Below, one piece after another: positions 6,913 to 15,510 of a stretch of 64,000 nt of DNA. Location of the stretch: the NCBI RefSeq assembly GCF_007751035.1, contig NZ_CP036433.1, forward strand, positions 1,221,001-1,285,000, read 5' to 3'. Each line of letters opens with the position of its first letter. The first letter of the stretch is position 1. The translations under genes were made by a program, and so were the position numbers. This DNA comes from Lignipirellula cremea. Lineage in GTDB: Bacteria > Planctomycetota > Planctomycetia > Pirellulales > Pirellulaceae. The notes under the pieces were generated by a model that was given only the letters and a program-made list of their open reading frames with translations, searched no databases and had not been told where the DNA came from.

Positions 6913-8226
6913 TTGATCCGCTCGCTTTGTTTTAGTGTTCCCTTCTTGATGCTGTCGCTGTTTGTTGGTTACGCCAACGCCGGCGATGGTTGTGGCAGTG
7001 GCTGCGGCGACTGTTGCGCCCCTTGTGTTTCGTACGTGGAAAAGGTCGTGATGAAGCCCGTCATGTGCACGGAACTTCGTACGGTCACCTGCACTGAGTA
7101 CTCGCAGGAAGAACGTACCCGCGAATACACCACGTACAACTGTGTGGCTCGCGTTGAGCCGGTTGAGCAGACCTACACCGTCATGGTGCCCGAGCAGCGT
7201 GTTCGCACTTGCGAATACACCGTTTGCGTTCCCGTCTGGACCGAACAAGTGCACGAATACCAGGTGCAGGTTCCGGTTTGGAGCGAAGAAGAACAAGAGT
7301 ACACCGTCTGCGTTCCGGTTTGGGAAGACGTCGAAGAAACCTACACCGTTTCGGTGCCGGTTCGTTCGACCGTCGAACAGACCTACACCGTGATGGTCCC
7401 CCATCAGGAAACCCGCACCGGCACCCGCAAGGTCTGCACCCAGGTGCAGGAGACCGCCTATCGTACCGTCACCCGCAACTGCGGCCACTGGGAAACCCAG
7501 ATGGTTGAAGTTTCCTGCGGCAACAGCTGTGGCGGCAATGGCTGCAACAGTGGTTGCAACAGCGGTTGCAGCTCGGCCTGTGGCAGCTGTGGTGGTTGTG
7601 GCAGCTGTGGTTCGTCTTGCGGATCGTCGTGTGGCAGCCACACCGTCTGCAATCGCGTTTGGGTTCCGGAATGTGTCACCGAAGAAGTGCCCTACACCGT
7701 CTGCCGTAACGTTTACGAAGACCAAGAGTACGACTACACCGTGACCGTCTGCTCGCCCGAAGAACGCACCCGTTCGGTCGAAGTTTGCAACTACGTTCAG
7801 GAAGAACGCACCCGCACCAACAAGGTGTGCCGTATGGTCAACGAGACCCGCACCCGCACCGTCAAGGTCTGCAGCTACACGACCGAAACCCGCACCCGCA
7901 CCAGCAAAGTTTGCTCGTACAACCACGAAACTCGCACCCGCGAGATTCCGTACACCGTGTGCGTGCCCCAGACCCAGACCCGTACCGTCAATGTGACGCA
8001 CTACGATCGCGTTCCCGAAACCCACACGAGCACCTACACCGTTTGCGTGCCGCACCAGGTTGAGAAGCAAATCGAAGTCCAGGTTTGCAAAATGGTCCCC
8101 CACACCGTCAGCGTTCCCGTCTCGTGCGGTAGCAGCTGTGGTGGTTGCTCCTCGTCGTACGGCGGCTGCGGCGGTTGCGCCTCGAGCTGCGGCGGCTGTG
8201 GCAGCTGTGGTGGTGGTTGCCACTAG
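6913..8226 (+). CDS. Cysteine-rich YTV-repeat surface protein
   Basis: This is a 437-residue secreted protein with a signal peptide (MIRSLCFSVPFLMLSLFVGYANA). It is built of repeated short units of the form YTVCVPVW and TRTxKVC, with Val/Thr/Glu alternation and regularly spaced cysteines. Two Gly/Ser/Cys-rich segments lie near the middle (about 200-240) and at the end. YTV-domain proteins are known as abundant cysteine-rich cell-surface proteins of planctomycetes, probably held together by disulfides. The TTG at 6913 is preferred over the in-frame TTG at 6895 because GAGGAAGGAG lies just before it and the signal peptide then begins cleanly. A promoter and a strong terminator bracket the gene, so it is likely monocistronic. 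Confidence 0.88.
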   Translation: MIRSLCFSVPFLMLSLFVGYANAGDGCGSGCGDCCAPCVSYVEKVVMKPVMCTELRTVTCTEYSQEERTREYTTYNCVARVEPVEQTYTVMVPEQRVRTCEYTVCVPVWTEQVHEYQVQVPVWSEEEQEYTVCVPVWEDVEETYTVSVPVRSTVEQTYTVMVPHQETRTGTRKVCTQVQETAYRTVTRNCGHWETQMVEVSCGNSCGGNGCNSGCNSGCSSACGSCGGCGSCGSSCGSSCGSHTVCNRVWVPECVTEEVPYTVCRNVYEDQEYDYTVTVCSPEERTRSVEVCNYVQEERTRTNKVCRMVNETRTRTVKVCSYTTETRTRTSKVCSYNHETRTREIPYTVCVPQTQTRTVNVTHYDRVPETHTSTYTVCVPHQVEKQIEVQVCKMVPHTVSVPVSCGSSCGGCSSSYGGCGGCASSCGGCGSCGGGCH

Positions 8227-8288
8227 TTTGGCATAAAGTTTCTACGCTGAACGGGCTTCGGCTGGCAGCGTAGAGCCAACAAGTATCA

Positions 8289-8325
8289 CAGGCCGGAACG
8301 TACTCAGGCGTTCCGGCCTGTTTCA
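8289..8325 (+). terminator. Rho-independent terminator after the YTV gene
   Basis: A perfect 12-bp stem (CAGGCCGGAACG / CGTTCCGGCCTG) with an 8-base loop is followed by TTTCATT. It lies about 60 bases after the stop codon. Confidence 0.8.
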
Positions 8326-8507
8326 TTGCGTCACCCGGCTGCCGCTGTCCAGAAACGCTGTCTGCGCCTGCAGGACGGCCCAGGTCGCGCAACCGCTGGC
8401 GGCTTCGCAGCGCAACAGGCGGTCTACCGGAGCAGATTCTGCTTGCTCTGGAGCAAGGACTACGCCACCATGACGGCTGTCCTTCACCTTGCCGGGGAGT
8501 CCTCAAC

Positions 8508-10451
8508 ATGCGCCGGATATGGTACTTCTGTTTTCTTCTGCTCGCAGGCTGCTGCCCGATTGTCAGTCTCCACGCGGCCCAGCCGGTGATAATCGATACC
8601 GATATCGGCTCCGCTGTGGATGACGCCTTTGCCCTGGGTCTGGCTTTGGCGTCGCCCGAACTGGAGATCCGCGGCATCACCACCTGCGGCGCCCAGGCGG
8701 GTGATCGCGCCTGGCTGGTCTGCCGATTCTTGACCCACCTGGACCGCCATTCGATTCCGGTTGCGGCGGGGACCGATCCCCAGCCCGACTACCCGCTGGA
8801 CTGGCAGATCCAGTATCGACGCCATCCCGCCGTCGTGTGGAATCGGACCGCCAAACCGCTCGCCGCCGCGGCGCCCGACTTTATCTACCAGCAGCTCCAG
8901 GCCGACCCGGGCAATGTCACCCTGCTTTGCCTGGGGCCGCTCACCAACATTGCAAAACTGTTCCAGCAACATCCCGATGCGATCGGCATGGTCAAGCAGG
9001 TCGTGCTGATGGGCGGTGCGTTAGAGATCGGCTACGAAGGGAAAGGCCCCGCGACGGCAGAGTGGAATATCCATGCCGATATCCGTTCCGCCCAGGCCGT
9101 GTTTACGGCCGGAGCGCCGCTGCTGGTCGCTCCGCTGGACGCTTCGATTGGCCTGCAGCCGACCGCTGCGCAGCGGGAGCAGTTGTTCGCCCATTGCTCG
9201 CCGTTGACCTTCCAGGTGCAGTCGCTGTACGAGCTGAGCGACGAGCCGTCGCCGACCTTGTACGACTGGCTGGCCGTCGCCCTGGCGGTTGACCCGCGAT
9301 TGGCGCAGCTCAAGCCGCTGCATCTGGTCGTCACGGATAAAGGCGTCACCCAGGCGAAAGAGGGCAAAGCAAACGCCCGGGTCGCCGAGGCTGCCGATGC
9401 TTCCCGTCTGCTCGACTGGGGTCTGAAACGGCTTCTGGGTTACGACAAGACGCGGCTGCCCCTGCCGCCGGAAAACGCTTCCTCCCTGATTGCCGCGGGC
9501 CCGCTGCCGGCTCGCGTGCATACGTTTGAAGACTACGATACCGATATTGAAAAACGCTGGTGGATGACCGGCATGCTGGAGATCGACAAGGCGCCGCCGG
9601 GCCGCGGCCGCGCGCAACGGGCCGTGTTGACCCAGGACTTCGACGGCAAGAACGGAGACCTGGCGACCAGTTACCGCGCCGTGATTTTCAATCCCGTGCC
9701 GGGTCCGCCGATGGGCCCGCAGACCCGTCTCGCGTTTCGCTATCACCTGCACGGAACGGATACCTTACGGGTGCAACTGTTCAGCCTGTCAAACGGCTAC
9801 CATCGCTACCTGGCGGTCAGCGGCCTGCAGCAGGACGCCTGGGCGACGGCGGCGGTCGACCTGACGGCAATGCGCAAGCCGAACGGCGAAGGCGGACCGC
9901 TGGCGGAGAATGAACGGATTGACGACATCCAGTTCTATATCGATCCGCGGGCAGAACTGTTGATCGACGATATCGTACTGTACGAAGCAGCCGCGCCAGA
10001 CGAACGGCGGCCCTTCCCCGACCGCATTTTGTTCACCGGCGGTTTTGATACAGGCAAGCAGGGAGCTGAATGGCCGGGCGACTTTGAAATCGCCGCGCAC
10101 GCTTCTCCCCGCACCTGGAGGTACGCGCGTTCCGTCGACCAGAATGGACAGGCGGTGATTCGCCTGAACCTGCGTGGGCAGCGGGCCGGAGCGGAAAGGT
10201 TGCGGCTGCGGTTCGATTACTGGGCGAGCGCCGCCGCGAAGCTTGATGTTTCTTTACACAACCAGGCAGAACCGGCCGGCTATCGGGCGGCCTCGATTAC
10301 GCTCCCGGCCCAGACCTGGGGCGTCGCTTATGGGGATTTTGCGGCCGAGTCGGCTGACGATCCTGCGACTGTCGACGAGCTGCTTTTTCGGCTCCCCGCA
10401 GGGGTCGAACTTCGCCTGGATAATGTGCTGCTTTACGTTCCAGGGAAGTAG
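8508..10451 (+). CDS. Secreted inosine-uridine nucleoside hydrolase family protein with beta-sandwich extension
   Basis: This is a 647-residue exported protein. Residues about 26-310 form a nucleoside hydrolase domain with the calcium-binding Asp cluster DTDIGSAVDDAFAL (30-43) and the late VVLMGGALE and WNIHADIRSAQAVF segments. The family cleaves the N-glycosidic bond of nucleosides. The second half holds two beta-rich modules (about 340-500 and 510-645), each with a LLIDDIVLYE or LRLDNVLLYV-type ending, resembling carbohydrate-binding beta-sandwiches. The N-terminus has a hydrophobic leader. LLLAGCC could be a lipobox, or cleavage may occur after HAA. GGGGAG precedes the ATG. Secretion and added modules suggest a polymer or surface target, which is inference. 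Confidence 0.85.
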   Translation: MRRIWYFCFLLLAGCCPIVSLHAAQPVIIDTDIGSAVDDAFALGLALASPELEIRGITTCGAQAGDRAWLVCRFLTHLDRHSIPVAAGTDPQPDYPLDWQIQYRRHPAVVWNRTAKPLAAAAPDFIYQQLQADPGNVTLLCLGPLTNIAKLFQQHPDAIGMVKQVVLMGGALEIGYEGKGPATAEWNIHADIRSAQAVFTAGAPLLVAPLDASIGLQPTAAQREQLFAHCSPLTFQVQSLYELSDEPSPTLYDWLAVALAVDPRLAQLKPLHLVVTDKGVTQAKEGKANARVAEAADASRLLDWGLKRLLGYDKTRLPLPPENASSLIAAGPLPARVHTFEDYDTDIEKRWWMTGMLEIDKAPPGRGRAQRAVLTQDFDGKNGDLATSYRAVIFNPVPGPPMGPQTRLAFRYHLHGTDTLRVQLFSLSNGYHRYLAVSGLQQDAWATAAVDLTAMRKPNGEGGPLAENERIDDIQFYIDPRAELLIDDIVLYEAAAPDERRPFPDRILFTGGFDTGKQGAEWPGDFEIAAHASPRTWRYARSVDQNGQAVIRLNLRGQRAGAERLRLRFDYWASAAAKLDVSLHNQAEPAGYRAASITLPAQTWGVAYGDFAAESADDPATVDELLFRLPAGVELRLDNVLLYVPGK

Positions 10452-10949
10452 CTGATTGCCTGGCGTTGGGACACGGAAGGGTCCTGATGTCCACTCTCCT
10501 GGCGGAACCAGCTGAGGGGTTGCAGACTAAGCTTCGATCCACAAATATAATCCCTGCCGAGGTTTACCGACGCTGTCCGCCGCCCAGTGGGCGACAGCAA
10601 GAGGAAGTGCGCAACAACCCGTCGCGAATGCGAATCGGCGGCTTTCTTGTTGCGACCGACATCAGAAAGGGATCGAAATCATGAAGAGAATGGTGACGGA
10701 ATCGGTCATTTTCAGCGTGATGTGTTCCGCCAAGAGCAGGTTCTGTTTAAACGTGCGGGTGCAGATGGAAAACGTGCACACCCATCCCGCGACGGCTGGA
10801 ACTATCACTTCCCCACCGGCGAAGTCGCTTCGTACGACGCAGAGCAAATGATGTTCACTCCGATGAAAACCACGATGGAGCCCTAAGCTGCGGCATGCCT
10901 GCCGCCGGGCTTCCGATGCGACCGTTATTCCTTTGCGGGGGCAAGCAGT
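10452..10949 (+). other. Intergenic region with an unresolved small open frame
   Basis: Nothing firm is encoded. An ATG at 10681 has a good ribosome binding site (AAGGGA), but its frame turns compositionally odd and ends at about 10851. Another frame ending at 10886 looks more protein-like and lacks a convincing start; it is listed separately. Confidence 0.4.
10681..10886 (+). pseudogene. Possible small gene with a frame problem
   Basis: Translation from ATG 10681 starts MKRMVTESVIFSVMCSAK, then becomes Thr/Pro-rich and stops at about 10851. The +2 frame over the same bases reads smoothly as HPSRDGWNYHFPTGEVASYD and ends with MKTTMEP at 10886. A single indel would join a well-initiated start to a natural end. 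It may be a frameshifted small gene or coincidence. No function is assigned. Confidence 0.25.
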
Positions 10950-11426
10950 ATGGACATTCAGATTCGCTGCGGTCAAAAGGCCGATCTGCAGGCAATCAAA
11001 TCGCTGACGATTGCCTGCTTTGAAGGCGTCAGTCTGGAGCAGGACGTCGAGCGCTCGCTGGGCGTTTTGAACGGCCGCGACTGGCGCTGGAGGAAAATGC
11101 GGCACATCGACGACGATGTGGCCGCCCACGCAGAGGGACTGTTTGTCGCCGTTTGCGATACAACCCTGGTGGGGTATGTCAGCACCCGGATCGATGCTGA
11201 GGCGGGCAAAGGCCGCATTGTGAATCTGGCGGTCGATCCCCAGCACCAGGGCGCTGGTCTGGGGCGGCGGTTGATTGAATTCGCCCTGGATTACTTCCGT
11301 GCCGCCGGGCTCAGCTACGCTGTGATCGAAACCATGGCTCAGAATCCGATCGGCCAGCACTTATATCCGGCGTGCGGCTTCCAGGAAGTCGCACGCCAGG
11401 TGCATTACGCCCAGCGATTGGATTAG
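10950..11426 (+). CDS. GNAT family N-acetyltransferase
   Basis: This 158-residue single-domain GNAT protein would transfer an acetyl group from acetyl-CoA to an amine. The acetyl-CoA pyrophosphate loop is QHQGAGLGRRLIEFAL (about 98-113), preceded by the strand GRIVNLAVDP and followed by YAVIETMAQNPIGQHLYPACGFQEV, the usual C-terminal half. The N-terminus (IQIRCGQKADLQAIKSL) is the standard first strand and helix. It stands alone between noncoding stretches, so the substrate is unknown. Confidence 0.87.
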   Translation: MDIQIRCGQKADLQAIKSLTIACFEGVSLEQDVERSLGVLNGRDWRWRKMRHIDDDVAAHAEGLFVAVCDTTLVGYVSTRIDAEAGKGRIVNLAVDPQHQGAGLGRRLIEFALDYFRAAGLSYAVIETMAQNPIGQHLYPACGFQEVARQVHYAQRLD

Positions 11427-12029
11427 CGGGCCATTTGCTAGCACTTTTCTGAGTCTGGGACAGGGGCGATGCTGCGCTCTTGCACAGCCTCCGCCTAAGT
11501 TCTGGGCAAGGGGGTGGCTGAAAAAATCGCACCGATCAAAAATTGCCCTTTTATAAAAAAGGGGATTCACTTATATCTGGTGGGGTCGCAGCACGCCTTC
11601 TTGACGGCGACATGAACGACTTCTTTGATTCCCGGCGTGCCGCTGCGTTGAACAAAAAACAACGCGAAGAAGGAAGCTTTGGCCGCTCGGCCGCGCTGCA
11701 AAGCTGCAGCACAACTGCCGAACTGGGCGGAGCTTTCGACGCGAGCCCCTGTCGTACGTCCTGCTTTCCGGTCCGCCGGCAAGAAGCATGCGGGACGTGA
11801 TTTTTCGCCCTGGCCAGACCCCGTTTGGCTGCTTGCCTGCGTTGCCAGGAGATGTCCTGGCTGCGTGGCTTCCTGGTGGAAGTCGCGGGCGGAAAGAGCG
11901 ATTCGGCGCGGGATTCGCATAGGCGTTGTGATAGCTTCCAGGCTTAAAAAGGCGGCACGCTTCGTCTGGCCTGGCAGCCAGGAAGTCACTGTTGCAGGGA
12001 TCGCAACTCTTTCGCCAAGGAGGCTTCAA
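11427..12029 (+). other. Noncoding stretch without recognisable content
   Basis: About 600 bases separate the acetyltransferase from the next small gene. Short open frames here lack ribosome binding sites and protein character. A small hairpin-like CCCTTTT..AAAAAAGGGG occurs near 11547-11565. Nothing else is seen. Confidence 0.5.
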
Positions 12030-12452
12030 ATGCCATTCGTTCTCGCCTGCGCACTCCTGGTTCTTTCCTCGGGACCTGAACTGGCCGAAGAAATCGTCGT
12101 TTCGGAAGCGGTGGATCTGGCCGAAGTCAATCACTTTTACGATGAAAACGGAAAGCTTGTTTTCGACCAGGTGATCTTCTACGACTGGTCTGACGACGAA
12201 AGCCGCTACCACGTAAGAGCATGGCGTCTGCTCAAACATGCGTCCCAGTTTCCGCAACGGAACTGGTCCCTGGGCGGATACGAATCCGTCTGGCGCGATG
12301 GCGACGTGCTCCGCAGCGTGCGGGCTAGCGCCTTCCGCGAAACCTGGACCCAGCATGATCCGGAACTGCTGGAACGGGCCGCCCTGCCGAAAGAGCAACG
12401 GAAAGAACTTCGCACGGTCGGCGTCCAGGCGCTCAGTCGCTTGCGGCATTAA
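12030..12452 (+). CDS. Small secreted hypothetical protein
   Basis: The ATG at 12030 follows a strong AAGGAGG element, giving 140 residues. A hydrophobic leader (MPFVLACALLVLSSGPELA) is followed by a polar domain with VNHFYDENGKLVFDQVIFYDW. Many aromatic residues and WRLLKHASQFPQRNW in the middle suggest a compact beta-type domain. It is not recognised. Longer in-frame extension upstream to 11679 lacks a ribosome binding site and would bury the leader. It is probably exported. Confidence 0.7.
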   Translation: MPFVLACALLVLSSGPELAEEIVVSEAVDLAEVNHFYDENGKLVFDQVIFYDWSDDESRYHVRAWRLLKHASQFPQRNWSLGGYESVWRDGDVLRSVRASAFRETWTQHDPELLERAALPKEQRKELRTVGVQALSRLRH

Positions 12453-12614
12453 TCAGTCGCTTGCGGGATTCAACGGGTCGCCGCACACGCGCTTCGTATG
12501 AGGCCAACTGGCTCGCGAAGTGAGTGCGAAAAAGGTCCTCCGTTCTGACAGGCGGACTGTGTGACGTACTTGTGTCGTTGTGGCATGATTTGACACGCGG
12601 TCCAGCGGGGTTCG

Positions 12615-12905
12615 TTACGGCGGGTCGATCGGGGCGGCGCCAGGCGGCGGAGTGCCTCCGCCTTTCTGGACATAACTGGAGCGGGCGGCCGCGTACTCGG
12701 CGGGCGTTGGCAAGTCGGGAACGCCGCCTTGCTGGGACTCCTCGAACATCTTCCGCAGGAACGGTCGACACCAGCCGCAACCGGTGCCGGCTCCAAAACA
12801 GTCCGCCAGTTGCCCAGGGCGACGCGGCTTTTCAATGCGAAGATAGTTCGCCACCTTGCGTCGGGTGACATGAAAGCACAGGCACAGTTCGTCGTCGAGT
12901 TCCAT
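12615..12905 (-). CDS. BFD-like [2Fe-2S] domain protein
   Basis: This 96-residue protein has its iron-sulfur domain at residues 1-55. The ligand pattern is C8-x-C10 (CLCFHVT) and C43-x2-C46 (GTGCGWCRPFL), typical of bacterioferritin-associated ferredoxin and related BFD domains of nitrite reductases and NifU. A Pro/Gly-rich disordered tail follows. GAGG precedes the ATG. Standalone versions often serve iron release or electron transfer. No ferritin gene is nearby, so the partner is unknown. C36 is an additional cysteine. Confidence 0.8.
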   Translation of the reverse strand: MELDDELCLCFHVTRRKVANYLRIEKPRRPGQLADCFGAGTGCGWCRPFLRKMFEESQQGGVPDLPTPAEYAAARSSYVQKGGGTPPPGAAPIDPP

Positions 12906-13001
12906 CGGGAAACCTCGTGGAGCAGGCGGAAGCCAGGGCGTTCTGGCTGCGGCGGGACGATCCGTTACGCCGGGCGGACGACACGCCTGAATAATGGCGA
13001 C

Positions 13002-13790
13002 TTACCAGACGACTTCGACTTCAGCGCCGACATCGACACCCAGGCGAGTCAACGCATTGCCGTTGACGATCGAAATTTCAAGCATATTGCGCGAGCCCAG
13101 CAGGGCGACAAACGCCAGCGGCGGTTGATTCTTGTAGGTGCGCGACAGACCCGCAATTTCCGCCTTGCCGCAGCGCACCCGAGCGCTGGACGGCACGCCG
13201 TGTTCCTGCAGGAGGGAACGGCTGATATCGGTGATCAGGTTGCCGAACGTGTCAAAGCTGACGACCGTTCCAACCAGTCGATTCCGTTCTACGCGGACCT
13301 GGGGCCATTCAATTTCGACCAGCTTGGACAGGGGTTCTCCCAGTCGTTGCGGGTCGTGTCCCAGGCTCAGATAGGCGGCCGCGGGAGCCATGATATCGCG
13401 GCCATGAAAAGTCGAAGAGACTTCCGACAGCCAGTACTCGCGGTTCTGTAACGCGATGATCCGCACCGGCGGATACCGCATGGCGACCCGCCCCAGCAGG
13501 CCGTTGTCGGGCGCAATGAAGTACTGCTGGTTCATCCTTACACAGACAATTTCCCGATCGGTTCCCACGCCCGGGTCGACCACGGCGACGTGGATGGTTT
13601 CGGCCGGGAAGCGGCCCACGGCCTGCTCCAGGGCGCAGGCCCCGTCGCGGATATCCTGGGGCCGAACGGAGTGCGTCAGATCGACCAGATTGGCTTCGGC
13701 GTTGAGCGTGAGGATGACGCCCTTCATTTCCGCCACATACGGACTGCCGTCGCCAAAATCGGTGAGCAGGGTAATCAAAGGGCGGGCCAT
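13002..13790 (-). CDS. S-adenosyl-L-methionine hydrolase (adenosine-forming), DUF62 family
   Basis: This is the SAM hydroxide adenosyltransferase family, which cleaves SAM to adenosine and methionine and is related to fluorinase/chlorinase. Motifs in order are LLTDFGDGSPYVAEMKGV, VAVVDPGVGT, FIAPDNGLL, TFHGRDIMAPAAAYLS, and in the C-terminal beta-barrel SFDTFGNLITDIS and LLGSRNMLEISI. Length fits the family at 262 residues from the chosen ATG (MARPLITLL). Two upstream in-frame ATGs (13811, 13844) would add a basic leader, and their ribosome binding sites are no better. It is convergent with neither neighbour and probably a single gene. Confidence 0.9.
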   Translation of the reverse strand: MARPLITLLTDFGDGSPYVAEMKGVILTLNAEANLVDLTHSVRPQDIRDGACALEQAVGRFPAETIHVAVVDPGVGTDREIVCVRMNQQYFIAPDNGLLGRVAMRYPPVRIIALQNREYWLSEVSSTFHGRDIMAPAAAYLSLGHDPQRLGEPLSKLVEIEWPQVRVERNRLVGTVVSFDTFGNLITDISRSLLQEHGVPSSARVRCGKAEIAGLSRTYKNQPPLAFVALLGSRNMLEISIVNGNALTRLGVDVGAEVEVVW

Positions 13791-13916
13791 GGTTGTTGCA
13801 TCCTGGGACATCTTTCGCCGTCGCGTGGACTGGCTGGATGTCATTGGGTTCGACCCCGCCCAGTTGAACGCGGCCGGCAGACGGTGTGACTGCCGGCCGG
13901 GATGGAGAGCGACGGA

Positions 13917-15422
13917 CTACGGGTACTCCACCTTGGTGTCCGGCATCGCTTTGCGCAGATCGGCGACGGCGGATTCAGTCAGTTCCGTGTGGGTCAGAAC
14001 CAGCTGCTTGAGGTGGGTCATTTTCTTCAGGTGTTCAATCGCCTCGTCGGTGATGGGCGTGCGTCCCAGATGCAGGAAGGTCAGGTTTTTGAGCTTAGGC
14101 AGATGGGCCACGCCGGCGTCGGTGATGGGGCAGGCGTCGAGGTTGAGGGTGGTGAGGCTGGTCATTTCCGCCAGGTGTTTGGCGCCGTCGTCGCCGACCT
14201 GGGTCAGCCACAGGTTGAGGTCCTTGAGGCCGGCCATCCCTTTGAGATGCTGGGCGCCTTCATCGTTGATGGTGGTTTCGCTCAGGTCCAGCCGTTCGAG
14301 TTTGTCGAGCGGATCCAGCACGACCCAGCCGGCGTTGGTGATCAGCGCACAGCCCCGCAGGCGAAGTCGCTTGAGGTTGGCCAGGGCGCTCAGGCTGTAC
14401 AGGCCTTCGTCGCTGATATTGCAGTTGCGCATGTAGAGCTCCTGCAGGTTGACCAGCGATTTGATATCTTCCATGCCGGCGTTGGAGACCAGGCTTTCGT
14501 CGAGTCCCAGCACCACGAAGCGTTCTTTCCCTTTGATCGAGGCCAACGATTCGTCGGAGATCTGCTGTCCCCAGATTTTCAGGTATTTCAGTTTGGGCAG
14601 GTCGGTCAGGTGGCTGACGCCATAGTCGGAGACCAGCTGGCACTCGTTAAAGTCGAGCGCTTCGATGGTGGGATGCTTCGCGAGTGCTTCCAGGCCGGAA
14701 TCGGTCACATAGGTGCGATAGGCGAAAACTCGCTTGATTTTCGGCATCTTGGCGATGTGGGTGTAACCTTCGTCGGTGACGTTGGTAACGCCCAGGCCGA
14801 GTTCTTCCAGGTTGGGCAGCGCCTGGAGAATGGCCATGCCGTCGTTGCTGATTTCGGTTTTTTCCAGGCCGAGTTCTTTCAGCTGGGTGATTTTGACAAC
14901 CTCTTCCAGGGCGGCGTCGTCAATCACCGGGCCAAAGAAGGACAGCCGCTCCAGCTTGGGCAGCGCTTTGAGTTCCGACAGCGAGGCAATCTGCTCTTTC
15001 AAACGATCGGGAATATTGAAGCCGCTGGTGAAGTCGATTTCGGTAATGTCGCCGTCCGTGTTGCGGACGACCGTACCGCCGATGTCTTCGATAATGGCCA
15101 GCAAAGGCTTCTCATCGAACGCCGGTTCCGCAGGCGGGGCCGGCTTCACCGGCGGTTTGGCCGCAACGGCGGTGTTGTCGGGCGTATCCGATTTGTCGGG
15201 CGTGTTGTCGACGGGCTCGGTGGTGGCGGTTGCGGCCGGGTTGACTTCCGGTTCTTCGGTGTCGTCGGCGATGGGCGGACGAACGGGCTTGCCGGGTTCG
15301 GCCGTGTTGCCCGCCACGGAACGCGATTTGGGGACGATATCTTGCGGGCAGCCTGTCAGGCAGCAGGCTCCCGCTGCGAGCAACGTGAACAGGAGGAAAC
15401 GACCAATAACCGGCTTATTCAT
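13917..15422 (-). CDS. Leucine-rich repeat lipoprotein
   Basis: This 501-residue protein has a lipoprotein signal ending in LTGC (LLAAGACCLTGC), then a Pro/Thr/Asp-rich linker to about residue 110. About fifteen leucine-rich repeats follow to the end, of the type LxxLxLxxTxITDxGxxHLxxLxxL, similar to ribonuclease-inhibitor/cysteine-containing LRRs. Such proteins are numerous in planctomycetes and probably bind proteins at the cell surface. The target is unknown. Nothing in the adjoining SAM hydrolase suggests a shared role. Confidence 0.88.
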   Translation of the reverse strand: MNKPVIGRFLLFTLLAAGACCLTGCPQDIVPKSRSVAGNTAEPGKPVRPPIADDTEEPEVNPAATATTEPVDNTPDKSDTPDNTAVAAKPPVKPAPPAEPAFDEKPLLAIIEDIGGTVVRNTDGDITEIDFTSGFNIPDRLKEQIASLSELKALPKLERLSFFGPVIDDAALEEVVKITQLKELGLEKTEISNDGMAILQALPNLEELGLGVTNVTDEGYTHIAKMPKIKRVFAYRTYVTDSGLEALAKHPTIEALDFNECQLVSDYGVSHLTDLPKLKYLKIWGQQISDESLASIKGKERFVVLGLDESLVSNAGMEDIKSLVNLQELYMRNCNISDEGLYSLSALANLKRLRLRGCALITNAGWVVLDPLDKLERLDLSETTINDEGAQHLKGMAGLKDLNLWLTQVGDDGAKHLAEMTSLTTLNLDACPITDAGVAHLPKLKNLTFLHLGRTPITDEAIEHLKKMTHLKQLVLTHTELTESAVADLRKAMPDTKVEYP

Positions 15423-15510
15423 AGATCTGTACTCAAGGCAATCAGGCGAAAACTTCAGGTCAGGACAGTAACGGCGAGAGTCGTCCCTGACGAAGGCCGA
15501 AGAATAGCCT

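Noticed and set aside
6769-8223. 484-residue minus-strand open frame with His/Asn/Gly repeats
   Set aside because: Antisense to the YTV gene; no leader or ribosome binding site.
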